Source: Lewinellaceae bacterium (lineage in GTDB: Bacteria; Bacteroidota; Bacteroidia; Chitinophagales; Saprospiraceae). Taken from it: a DNA stretch of 64,000 nt. Below are positions 52,299-62,700 of the stretch, piece after piece. The position numbers and the translations under genes are program-made. Under the pieces are notes generated by a model. The model was not told the origin of the DNA, made no database searches, and worked only from the letters and a program-made list of their open reading frames with translations. The stretch lies in the NCBI GenBank assembly GCA_016710765.1, contig JADJUJ010000012.1, positions 124,001 through 188,000 on the forward strand, written 5' to 3'. Position 1 is the stretch's first letter, and each line of letters starts with the position of its first letter.

Positions 52299-53796
52299 TC
52301 AGAACTGGTAACACTTAATTTTTCGTCGTGAACCTCGTGACAATCCACCACTGCTGCTGTTGCTCCGCGCATTCAAACGCCCCAAACTGAACCCATTGAT
52401 CTTCAGTCCTACATAAAAATCGGTTCCGTTCAAATGTGATTGTCCCAGGAAGCTCCCCAAATTATCGGTACCAATGGTGAGAAAAGCCAGCCTGGCATCG
52501 CAAAGCCTATGCGAAGGAAACGCCAGTCGTCAACTACCACCGGCAGGCTGGCCGAAAACCAGCGATGCTCGAAGCGTGGAACCACCGCCAGCATGTTCGG
52601 GCGTTTCAGCGACTGCCGTCCCAAAGGGATGCGCTGCACCCATACACCACTTGCATACAGGTTTTTGGCCAGCATGTAATCAAACTGTGCCGAAAGCGCT
52701 GCAGGCATGGCCAGGCTAAAATGATCCGATTGCAGCGATTGACTGGGGTTGCCCAGAAAAGCATTGCTGAGATCGGAAAGCAGCGCTGGGGCATCCTGAG
52801 CCGAATTAAAATCCGATTGACTGACGACAATGGTGGTATCCAGCACAATCTGGTGTTTTTCCGCATTCCGGTTGAAGCGAATACCCCCAAGTCGAGCAAT
52901 GAGATACCGAAGCGCCATTGATAATCTTCATTTGTGTCGCCATCAGCAGCGGGCATCGCCCAACTGGCGCCCAGGCTAACACTACCGCCCAAGCCCTGCC
53001 GCCGAATCCGCATGGAATCAGCATTGGTACTGCTCAAATTGCCCAATGCAACACCGTAATTCCAGTGTGCTGCACCAAAGGCCACCGTATCCCCCGTTTC
53101 GGGCGTATAATCAAACGCCCCGCTGGCATTGGCATAAGCGCCTTCCAGCCCAATCAGCAACTTGGGCACAATTCCGGCGCTGAATACCAGTGGGCCGTCG
53201 GCACTGTGGTAATTGTACACCAAACCGATCTCTCCCCAGGCCATGGCAGTGGCAGCCACCGGGTCGATTTGTGTGGGAATATATCGGGGCAGTTGGTCCA
53301 AAGCACCATATTCAAATACTTCCGGAACCCGATAGGCACTGGCGTGCATCCGGAGCGCCGTTTCCAGGCCAAACGTGTGGTAATCGCCCACTTTGAAGCT
53401 GAATGAAGGGCCGGCTACCCGAGCCTGTACAACCCCGTTCAACCGGCGGTTCCGATCGTAAAAATCGAGCAAAATGGCATCTGTAGGTATCGGTCGTTCT
53501 GCGGAGGTATCCGCTATGGAAAAAACAGCATCGGGAGCGCGAAGTATTTTTGGCAGAGACGCATCCCGGAAAAAAGCGAAGTTGTTGCTCGCGTATACAT
53601 CGGCTTCACCAAGGCTGAGGTCCCAACGACGGGGGTTAAAGGAAACATTTGCAGGGTTCAGCGTTGTACTGTAGATGCCTGCATGCCGTTCGAGGCGCAT
53701 GCCAAGTTGTTCCTGGGCGGTAAGTAAGGAAGCTGAAATCAGCAGGGAAAACAGCACGAGCACTGCACTTTGGCAGGAGGAAGGACATTGTACCAT
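52299..53796 (-). pseudogene. DUF5723 family outer-membrane beta-barrel protein, two frameshifts
   Basis: An exported barrel of about 499 residues when repaired. The signal peptide is MVQCPSSCQSAVLVLFSLLISASLLTA. 'GIYSTTLNPANVSFNPRRWDLSLGEADVYASNNF' and repeated short beta strands mark the family. The first frame holds to about 52890 ('WRFGISLLDLG'), the second continues 'GIRFNRNAEKHQIVLDTTIVV' to about 52500, and the third gives 'RLAFLTIGTDNLGSFLGQSHL' to a stop at 52299. Shifts lie at a C5 run (52884-52888) and a GG pair (52494-52495); adding one base at each restores one frame. The family is found in Bacteroidota outer membranes, function unknown. The M16 peptidase gene lies just upstream. 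Confidence 0.8.
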
Positions 53797-53829
53797 GGGA
53801 TTACGGTTTAAGCCAAGATTAAAAAGGCT

Positions 53830-55065
53830 TTACCGAGGAACGTATACGAGTGTCCCGGAATTGTCTGGTCGGAACATTTCCTGGGCTAAACCCTGCAAAT
53901 CACCTGCTGAAACCGATAAATACTGCGCTGTTTCATCGTTCATCAACTCTGCTCTATCCAAAGCTTCATAAAAACCCAGGTTCTGGGCTTTGTTCAGCAC
54001 ACTGATTTCGGAATACACCAGGGTACTCTCGAACCGGTGTCTGATTTTATTCAATTCCCGTTCGCTAACCTGAACTTCCGCCAGTTCTTTCAACTCGGTC
54101 CAAATCGCATCCAGGCCGGTCTCAGGTGACACGCCCTCGTTCAGTTTGCCCTCAATCACCAGTAATCCCGGATCAAAATTGGCAGTTACAAAAGCATCAA
54201 TAGAGGAGAACAAGCCTTTCTCTTTGAGCAGGCGCCGGTAAAGTCGGGAGGAAGCGCCATGCCCCAGAATATCGGAAAGCAGGTCAATGGTGTAGAAATC
54301 GGGGTGCAAACGCGAAGGGGTTCGGAAACACAGGTAAATAGCGGGTACCGGAACATCTGCTTCCAATACCCTGTGTGCTGGCGCTGTTTGAACAGGTTCC
54401 GTCGGCAAATTCCGCAAGGGCACTTCACCTGCCGGAACGCCGGAGAACCATTTTTCCACCAGTTCGAGTGCGGCCTCCGTTTTGATGTTGCCTGCAATGG
54501 TCAGCACAGCGTTGTTTGGCCGGTACCATTTTTGGTAAAAGTCGCGCACATCTGCCACCACAGCATTTTCAATGTGCTCAGGCGTCAAACCGATGACTGG
54601 CCAGCGGTAAGGATGTTTGTGAAACATCATTTCCGACAAGTGGTGCCAGGAGTCACCGTAAGGCTCATTGAGGCAGGTTTCCTTGAATTCCTCCACGACC
54701 ACCTTGCGCTGCACATCCAGCGTCCGCTGTGAAATTCGCAGCGACAACATCCGATCACTTTCGAGCCACAAGGCAGTTTCCAAATTTTCGGCAGGCAGGA
54801 TTTCGTAAAACGTCGTGTAATCGTTGGTGGTATAGGCATTGTTTTCACCGCCTGCGTTTTGCAGGGGCTCATCAAAATCGGTGGCGTTCTTGCTGCCGGC
54901 AAACATGAGGTGCTCAAATAGGTGGGCAAAACCAGTTTTATCCTCTTGTTCATCCCGCGAGCCAACATAATAAAGGGTATTCACCGCCACAAGGGGCGTG
55001 TTGTGGTCTTCGTGGATCAATACCCGAAGGCCATTGGGTAAAATATGTCGGGTAAATTCAACCAT
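53830..55065 (-). CDS. M16 family zinc metallopeptidase (insulinase-like)
   Basis: A 411-residue protein. Start MVEFTRHILPNGLRVLIHED (55065) is chosen because it fits family N-termini and lies 1 bp after the repaired stop of the amidohydrolase. The 11 extra upstream residues would overlap that gene. The inverted zinc motif HLFEH gives His48, Glu51 and His52 in 'GFAHLFEHLMFAGS'. A second half shows the usual M16 repeat ('IYLCFRTPSRLHPDFYTIDLLSDILGHGASSRLYRRL'). No signal peptide is seen. The family degrades peptides or processes exported proteins. In Bacteroidota such genes often come as active/inactive pairs; only one is seen here. Confidence 0.9.
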   Translation of the reverse strand: MVEFTRHILPNGLRVLIHEDHNTPLVAVNTLYYVGSRDEQEDKTGFAHLFEHLMFAGSKNATDFDEPLQNAGGENNAYTTNDYTTFYEILPAENLETALWLESDRMLSLRISQRTLDVQRKVVVEEFKETCLNEPYGDSWHHLSEMMFHKHPYRWPVIGLTPEHIENAVVADVRDFYQKWYRPNNAVLTIAGNIKTEAALELVEKWFSGVPAGEVPLRNLPTEPVQTAPAHRVLEADVPVPAIYLCFRTPSRLHPDFYTIDLLSDILGHGASSRLYRRLLKEKGLFSSIDAFVTANFDPGLLVIEGKLNEGVSPETGLDAIWTELKELAEVQVSERELNKIRHRFESTLVYSEISVLNKAQNLGFYEALDRAELMNDETAQYLSVSAGDLQGLAQEMFRPDNSGTLVYVPR

Positions 55066-55066
55066 A

Positions 55067-56252
55067 TCAGAGTAGGCGGCGTGCAGTGGTTTGGGCACTT
55101 AAACGCAGGGATGGGTCCAGATGTTCAAGCAATAAAATTCCAGGTTGTTTCCCGGTTCCAGGCTCCCCAGTGTATCATCGAAACCGAGGGCTTGTGCCCC
55201 ATTCAAGGTAGCCCAGCGCAGCAGGTGTGAAAAGGTAAGTAACTTTGGAAACGTGCAATGGCTTTCATTTCCTCCAGTATCGACAACTGCCAGTTGGACG
55301 TCAAACTGTCGGTACCCAGCGCCACCCGAGCCTGGGTATCCAAAAAAATCTGATAATCCGGCAAGCGGTTTTCAATGTACAAGTTGGCATTGGGGCAGGA
55401 AACCCAAAACGTGCGTGGGTTCCAGGCTTGTGCAGCCCGTACATCTTCCCGGGTACTCAGCGTATTGTGGACAAACAAGGTGCTTCTTGCAGGATCCATG
55501 TGCTGCAACGCATAGTGAATCGCTGTTTGACGATTCGGATGGAAGGCCTCCAGCGAAATGTTGAATTTTTGATAAAAATCGTAGAAAGCCCCACTGCCAT
55601 GGAGAAACAACTCGTTCTCAGGTGGCGTCTCCTGGTTATGGATGCTCACGCTGGCCCCTCCTGAGGTTGCCGCATTTTGAGCATTGATTTTTTCAAACAA
55701 GGTCTTACTCACACTGTAAGGTGCGTGGGGCGTCATCGACTTGCTTCTGCCGGCAGCGGGCTGCAGTTGATCATACACCGCCTTCCAGTCGGCAAATGCC
55801 TTTTCCGCGCCCTCGTCCTGTAAAAAGTCAAACAGCTCAACGAAGGTATGGTAGCGCATCCGCCCCCTGGCTTTCGTAGAAAAAGTATCGATGGCATTGG
55901 AAATATCGCCGAGCGCGACAATCCCGCCGTCCAGCATTTCTTGTTCTGCTTTTTCAATGGCTTCCGCAATTGCTTCGGCCGCTGCATTGCGTTTGGTGAC
56001 AACACTGGTGATAAAGGGAATGAGCCCGGTTCCGGTATCTACCCTTCCCTTCATGTGCGAAAGTTCGAGGTGACAATGGGCGTTGACAAATCCGGGAACC
56101 AGCACGCCCTTGTGCACTTCAAGGCTGGCAGGGTCGTGATTCGCTATGGGCTCAAGGGCCAATATTTTGCCCTGATCGTCGGCAATAAGCACGGCATCTT
56201 TCAGTGGATCCGATGAAACCGGGAAGATCAGGTCGGCAGTGATTTTACGCAT
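55067..56252 (-). pseudogene. Amidohydrolase family protein, two frameshifts near the C-terminus
   Basis: A cytosolic metal-dependent hydrolase of the aminohydrolase (SsnA/deaminase-like) group, 395 residues when repaired. Metal ligands include 'GFVNAHCHLELSHMKGR', 'MTPHAPYSVS', 'SIHNQET' and 'LGTDSLTSNWQLSILEEMKAI'. As written it stops after 'FQSYLPFHTCCAGLP'. Adding one base at an A4 run (55230-55233) restores 'FSHLLRWATLNGAQALGFDDTLGSLEPGNN'. A second added base at a GG pair (55143-55144) restores 'PGILLLEHLDPSLRLSAQTTARRLL' to a TGA at 55067. The last segment matches the usual end of the fold. Possible substrates include aminodeoxyfutalosine or other purine-like amines; not determinable here. 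Confidence 0.82.
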
Positions 56253-56258
56253 GCCGTA

Positions 56259-56370
56259 AAGGTAAGGAGAAGGGAGGAGATTGAGGAGATTGAGGAGATT
56301 GAGGAGAGGGAGGAGAGGGAGGAGAGTTGAGGAGGAGGAGAGTTGAGGAGGAGGAGGAGAGTTGAGGACG
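56259..56370. repeat. 112-bp purine-rich simple repeat
   Basis: Almost pure G/A on the + strand, composed of 'gaggagatt', 'gggaggaga' and 'gttgaggaggag' units. It lies just upstream of the amidohydrolase start, where its complement on the coding strand is C/T-rich. Mirror symmetry of such tracts can favour triplex DNA. It resembles 34061-34111. Confidence 0.75.
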
Positions 56371-56386
56371 GGTCAGAGCCCACTCA

Positions 56387-56412
56387 ACTTCGTTGGTTAC
56401 AGTCTGTTCAAT
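56387..56412. repeat. 26-bp direct repeat, copy 1
   Basis: acttcgttggttacagtctg... (26 bp) recurs exactly at 56694-56719, 307 bp away. The pair brackets the hairpin at 56533-56597. Confidence 0.7.
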
Positions 56413-56532
56413 TAACTATGGATTCTTTTAAAAAAACCCTCACCCCTGCCTCCGTTTCATACCTTATTGTTAATCAATAATTAAGACAAAATCGAAGTAG
56501 GCGTATCATAAGATTTTACGCCAAATAAAGTT

Positions 56533-56597
56533 TTGCCACAAAGGCGCAAAGGCGCAAAGAGTTGGAAGCCCTTTGTGTCTTTGCGCCTTTGTGGCAA
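56533..56597. repeat. Perfect 19-bp inverted repeat (hairpin) between direct repeats
   Basis: ttgccacaaaggcgcaaag (56533-56551) and its exact complement (56579-56597) enclose 27 bp that also contain partial copies of 'ggcgcaaag'. It resembles palindromic 'cacaaaggc' elements scattered in Bacteroidota genomes. A possible sprA terminator role is unlikely given its distance. Confidence 0.65.
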
Positions 56598-56693
56598 TTT
56601 TATTTTGTCGTATAGCGTCGATCTATCACTTATGACGCGGCCTCGGGGAGTGAGGTTAGAAAAACGATTTGACACCATTATTTGAACAATCCC

Positions 56694-56719
56694 ACTTCGT
56701 TGGTTACAGTCTGTTCAAT
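56694..56719. repeat. 26-bp direct repeat, copy 2
   Basis: Exact second copy of 56387-56412. The flanking bases differ, so it is a repeat of defined length rather than part of a larger duplication. Confidence 0.7.
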
Positions 56720-56787
56720 CAAACCGTCATTTACGAAGTTGGGTGGGTCCCTTACCCTCTCCTCTATCTACTCCATTCTCCTCCATT

Positions 56788-59700
56788 CTAATTCAACGTA
56801 AACTGCACCGTAACCCCCGAGTTGATGGTAGTAATTGGGAACGACTGGGAGGTTTTGGGTACGGTTTTGCGGAAGTCTGTAAACAAGCGCAATTTTAACC
56901 TGCGGTTCAGCGTATAATCCACAGAAGGGTTAATGCTGATGGTGCGGGCGCCACGGGTAGGTACGGCCTGGTCGAGCTGATCCAGGCGATGGTTGACCGT
57001 GATATCGTCGCGGTAATCAAAATCAAACTTGAAGGTCATGTCGTTGGCCGCTTGTGCACCACCGCCGGGCGTAGGTGGCCCTGGTGTGCTGCGCGTCGAT
57101 TTGGCCTTCTTCTTCGTCTTTTTACCGGTCAGGAATGGAATATTGACATCCTTGAGGCGGTAGCCAAAACCGGCCGTGTAGCTGGTCGATTGGGTTTCGG
57201 CCAGTTGATAGTCGACAAAGGACATGGCCAGGGTACGCGCTTTTTTGAAATCAAGGCGGAAACTCATGTCGTTGCGTAACTTCACATCCATACCAATCAA
57301 AGGCGCCAGCTGTTCACTGATAACGATTTGCGGTATTTCATACCGGGCGATGTAGTTGGAGTTGAGTGGATCCACCGTGAACGGCTGCTGGGTATCGTAG
57401 AACAAGTCGGTATTGTAAGAATTGACTGTCAGGGTGCTTTTATAGCCGTGGGAAATCTGAACGCTGGCAAAGATCTTCTTCAGGTTTCCGAGTTTCGACA
57501 GGCCGTTGTAATTCAGTTTCCAGTTGAGGTTGGGCGCTGTTTTAAACAGGTCTAAACCGATAGTGCTGGCATCTTTGTCTGTATACGCCGCAATAAACGA
57601 CGGAATAAGAACCTCCTGTTGGATCTTTCCATAGCCTGTGGTGTAAGCCGGTCCATCCACCGGGTGCGGGTTGAGGTCGTTGGCTGCAATACCCAGGCGC
57701 TGTGATACAACCGAACGGTTGGTGGTATAGCGATCAAAAAGTCCGTCAATATCGTTGTTAAATAAGGTATTCAGGGCAAAATAGGAGACCGTAAAGCTAC
57801 CCAGGTCGCGCTGTGCACGGTGCTCATACCTCACAGAATCCGGATCGAGGTTGAAATTCTGATCCTTGAACAACTCGGTGCTGTTGCGGGCATATTGCTT
57901 GCTGGCGGTAATTTCTACCCTAAAATCTGCGAAAGGCTCGATTGTGGCCGAAGCATCGAAGTTCTGCGTGTAATTGCGCATCACCTGCTGGTTCAATTCT
58001 GGTCGCTGCGTGATCCATCCTTTGGCAGCAGCATCGTCGAGCCAGGAGGAACTGGGCTGGAAGCCGGCGACAAAATCCCAACCTGGCGCCTGGAAGCCTT
58101 CGCTAAGGCCCATGAGTTTCGTTTCGGGTGTAAATCCTGGAATAATGGTACCAAAATTTTCGCTGTAGGTAAAACGCGCTTTGCGCACCAGCATGAGTGG
58201 CCGTATGGCAATGCGTTCGGCCAGAGTTGGTACCCGATCCTTGGTTTTATCTTTCTTGGCTTTTGCATCGGCGGCACTTCCCGGTGCGCCGGCGTCGGCA
58301 GCACCGTTGTTGTCGCGGCCACCGGCACGGCCATTCCTTCCGGCTGGCCCAGCAGGGCCGGCGCCACTGGCATCCTTGCCCTTATCGCCGGAGCCAGCAG
58401 CAATTCCTCCAGGGTTACGACCGTCTACGCCTCCCCCACCGGGGCTGGCATCATCGCCACCGCGACTGTCGCGGCTTCTGGTATTCGGGTTGTTGTTCCG
58501 GTTGGATCCGCCTTTTCCTGGCTTGTCAATTTTTGCAAGGTATTTGCTCTTTTTGTACAGATTTTCAAAGTTGAAATCTCCGTTGATCTGCCGTGTCGAG
58601 TTATTCTGGATCACGTTACCCAGGTTACGGGAGTTAACATTCTCTGCGTACTGACCTGCATCCAGGTACTGCAGTTTGAGCGACTGGGCAGTCCAGGTAT
58701 AGCTTGTGGTATAGGATGCCTTCATGGTAATCCAATCCATAAGCGGGATGTACTTGAAGGGCAGTGTGTAGTTCAGGCTGGCGTTGTGGGTATACCCCTT
58801 TGGCCGGCCGAGGGTTTTGATGTTGTTCCAAACTGAATCCCGGTACACCTGCTTGGATACAGCGCCATAAGGCTCATCGATGATGCTGCGGGCATTGGCG
58901 TCGAAACTGAAGCGGAGCGACTTCGTGAGGTCCCAGTTCAGGTCGTAGTTACGGTCCCAGGTAAAACGGCGGTTGTAATAGGTATTCCGCTCGGGGTCCT
59001 CCCCGGCAAAGCGCCAGGTGGTCACCTGCTGAATGCGTTCCAGGTTGGTATTGAAGCCTAAAGCACTGGGTAGCGGATTAAAGTTGAATTCACTGATAAA
59101 TTTCAGGTACTTATCGTTCTTAATCGCTTTTTTAAATGGTGTTATGGGTTTCAACCCCGGGGAATAGGTGTAATCCAGTCCACCCTTGTACTGGTTCATC
59201 TCGTCTTTGATGATGAATGGCGTGCGCTTTCGCTGCTGGTTGAAGGCATAGGAAAGGCTAAAGTTTTCTATGGCCCAGGGCATAATCACCTTGCTTTTTT
59301 TGGCAGGGTTGCGCTCTTTTCTAACGTTGGTGAAGTTATAGCCCCGAACAATGGTGACATCCTGTGCCAGGCTCTTGATGCTGTCGCGCTTGAAGGCATC
59401 CGGCTCGTCACGAATTTTATCCGACAACTTAATGTCCAGATCATACGGGTCGTATTCCGGGTTGCGGGTGGTGTTGGAGTACTGCGCATAAAAAGGCAAG
59501 CGCAGGCCCACTTTTTCCGGCAACAGTTTGCTGAGCTCGAGGTTGGTGGAAAGGTCGTACTGGATTACCTCTTCCCGTTGTCGCTGTATCAGTTTCTGTT
59601 CAATACTACCCCAACCAATACTGGTGTAGTTGCCGGCAAAGGATATGCCTCCAAGGTCGGCGAGTTTGACATCGACCCGGGCAAGGCCGGCATAGCCGCC

Positions 59701-62700
59701 TTTTTCATTAAAGCCCACGAGCCGGAGCTCGTTGAACCAGGTTTCCACGTTATGAATGTCCTTGGTTACCTCATCCACGTTCCGTACCCCCATCATCACC
59801 CCTTTTACATAGCCCAAGTTGGGGTTACCCACTACCCTGACTTTCGCTCGGGGATTTTCCGGGTCTACTATTTCATAGGCGGTGGTTACCGGCCAGTTCA
59901 GGTCGGCATTCCGCAATTTCTTCACATCGATCAGGAGTTGCAGCGGGAAATCAAAATCGTTTTCAGGCCGCCATACTTCATCCTTGTACGCCCTACTGTC
60001 GGGGTTGCCATTCAAGGAGAAAGGATTGGATGCCGTCAGCGGAATCTCGTATTCGTAGTAGTTGTTGTAAAAGTCGGAACCAATACGAATGAATGCACTA
60101 AGCTGCGTGCTGTCGATATCTTCTTTGTCTTTTTGCTTTTCGGCGTGCACGAACATCTTCATGCGCTTAAACTGGCGCAAGTCCATGTTCAGTGTTTTAA
60201 AGATCGCCTTGGCTTCACAATACGGAAGGTCGCCGATGGTTAGGGCCAACGATTGTTCGTTTTGCAGCACATCGGGGAAGGCGCCTACCGACTGTTCCCG
60301 TTGAATACCAAAGGGAATGGTATAATTAAAGGGCGTTCGGGCGGCGTTTTCTTCGATACTTACCGAGTTGATATCAAATGGCCCGGGCGTGGGTTTTACC
60401 TGGTCGGAAGCGCAACCAATATATTGGTTGAAGCGGCGCCACTGGTTGCGGCCGAGTTCGAAGGTAGCAAAACGGAAGGTGGTTCGTTCGGTAAAGCCCT
60501 TCCAGAACATCCGGATAAAGCGGATAGAGCGGAAGTCTTGAATACCACCAATAGCCTGACGTTGGGCGTAATCGAGCGGCAGTTTGAAACGGTACCAAAC
60601 GAAGCGGGTACCATTTTTGAAGAACACGATGGTGTCGGTCACCAGATCCGCCATTTGCGGGTCGTTCAAGTCGATGATTTCCTGGTTGGAGGCTACATCG
60701 AGGGTCTTTTTCAACTGAATTTTATAGCGGAAATAAGCCTCATTTTCGTTGAGGGAGTTGTCGCGGTTGAGGTCCTCCATATCCGGCAGGTTGGTTGCCG
60801 AGGGATTGAGGTTGGTCGTTTGGTTAACCGGCGAGTTGCCTTGGGTATTGTTAAACTTGCGGTAACGCGAAAGCAGGCCAGGATTTGCAGCATCGAACAC
60901 GGCATCGCGGAAGTAAACAAAGTTGTCGTTCGATGGGTCGACCATGATGGCGGCCTTGGCGTTGGGCGACAGGCTGGAGCCCTCAATGACACTGATCCAT
61001 TGACTGTAAAAATTGCGTTCAGCATCGTCGTTAAGACCGTCGAGCCCCACATCCTGAAGGGCACGCTTCGCCGGATCATTATCGAAGGCGTTCACCACTG
61101 GCGGCAGAACAGGTACACGGCCCCAGGCGGTATTTACGGTATTGCCAGTGCCCTGACCGGTTGGGAGGGCGTTTTCAAAAAACTGCCGGGAGTCGCGCAT
61201 GATGTCTTCCGACACGGTGCCCAGGTCGATGTACATGGAACCGTCTGCCGATACCTGGGTGCCATCCTTTTTGTTCATATAAGGGTTCAGCATCCAGAAT
61301 TCGATGAATTCGATGTTGGCTGCCTCAAAGTCGTTGTTGTTCAATCCGCGCATGAAGCCACCCCAGCGGGTAGCCGGTTCGTTGAGTTCTCCGGAAGTGG
61401 TCATACCCTTGGAAAGCGTACCATAACCATCGGGCAACTCGAAATGGAAAGGGCCGCGTTCGCGGGGATAATAGGTGACATCCAGCGGGCTGAGCACCGA
61501 TTGCTCCAAGGGGGTCAGCTGACGGTTGGGAAAAATATCCTGGTATTGAATCAAACGGGTATATGGGTCGTCACCATCCTGCTGGTCGCGGGCGCTGGGA
61601 TCAGCAATGTACCAGCTGAGTCCGGCGCGGTTGGCGCCAAGAGCAAGCGTATCGGCGTACTGCGATTCTGGGAAAAGGGTAAGATCGCCCTGTGGCACCG
61701 AGGCTATCACCCAGGAGTTGGCTGGGTTGGTGAGTGGCAGGCTGGAGGTGGAGCCCTCAAAATCGTCAATGTAGGTGACGCCACCTTTATCGATACCCTG
61801 GTTAATAGCGCGGTTGTGCCCGGGGTCAAGCACCGCTACTTCGGCCTGGGCCGTGATGCTGGACTCTGCCTTGGTTTCGATGAGGGGCAGCATATCGAGC
61901 GCTTTGGTAAGCCAGGGCGCTTTTTTGGAAATGTTGAAATCCAGGCCGTATACCTTATTGTTGATGGGGTCGTCGCCAAAATTCACCTTTTGGGTAAGCG
62001 GTCGTTCAAAAAGGTTCATGAAGGTGGCCCCGATGTTGATGTCTTTGCCCAGCTCGTAGTCGAATCGGGCGCCGAGCATGGTTCGGCTCTGGAAACCAAA
62101 CAAGGAATTGTCCTCGAAACTGACGTTCACGTTCTGCCCCGACTGCAAAATAGCATCATTCAGGATCTTGATCCGCCCGATGTTGTAGTCAATTTCGTAA
62201 TCAGAGCCTTCCACAAGTTGACGGCCGCCGGCACTTACCCGAACAGAGCCGCGCGGAAGGTTGAAGGTTCCCAGGAAATTTCCGATGAGGTACTCGATTT
62301 ATAGGTCCCTCGAAGGGTGAATCGGTTGAGCTGCTGGTATTCCCGCGCTTTAAATAGCGTTGAGTCGTAAAGTTGCGTGTAGGCATATTGAAGGGTTGCG
62401 ACACTGTCCATCCCTTCATCGATCAGTTTTTTCTGGAGGTTTCGGCCAAAAGGCTCGAGCACCGGGAACATCACCCGGCCCGATCGGAGGTTGACCGTAA
62501 GGCCCGGTACAAAGTCGAAAATTCCATCCGGCCCGGGGTCGCCCTGCAGGTTAAGGTTGTCGAGGTTAAATACTTGCAACAAGGGTTTTCCGCTGAGCGA
62601 AGCCGGGATGTTGGCATCGTCCAAAAAACGCTTCTGGCCCTTACCCGGATCTTCATAAAACACATCAAAACGGAACTCTTGCGGGTCTACGTTCACGGCG

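Larger units (their letters stand above)
56253..56787. other. Gene-free region of simple and inverted repeats between the amidohydrolase and sprA
   Basis: This 535-bp stretch holds a GA-rich tract, a perfect hairpin and two copies of a 26-bp direct repeat, listed separately. A third, inverted fragment of the repeat ('acgaagttgggtggg') occurs near 56732-56746. No coding sequence is seen. Confidence 0.7.

Noticed and set aside
60253..62304. 683-residue + frame opposite sprA
   Set aside because: Long only because the antisense of a G/C-rich, stop-poor gene stays open. It has no recognisable domain, and sprA is certain on the minus strand.
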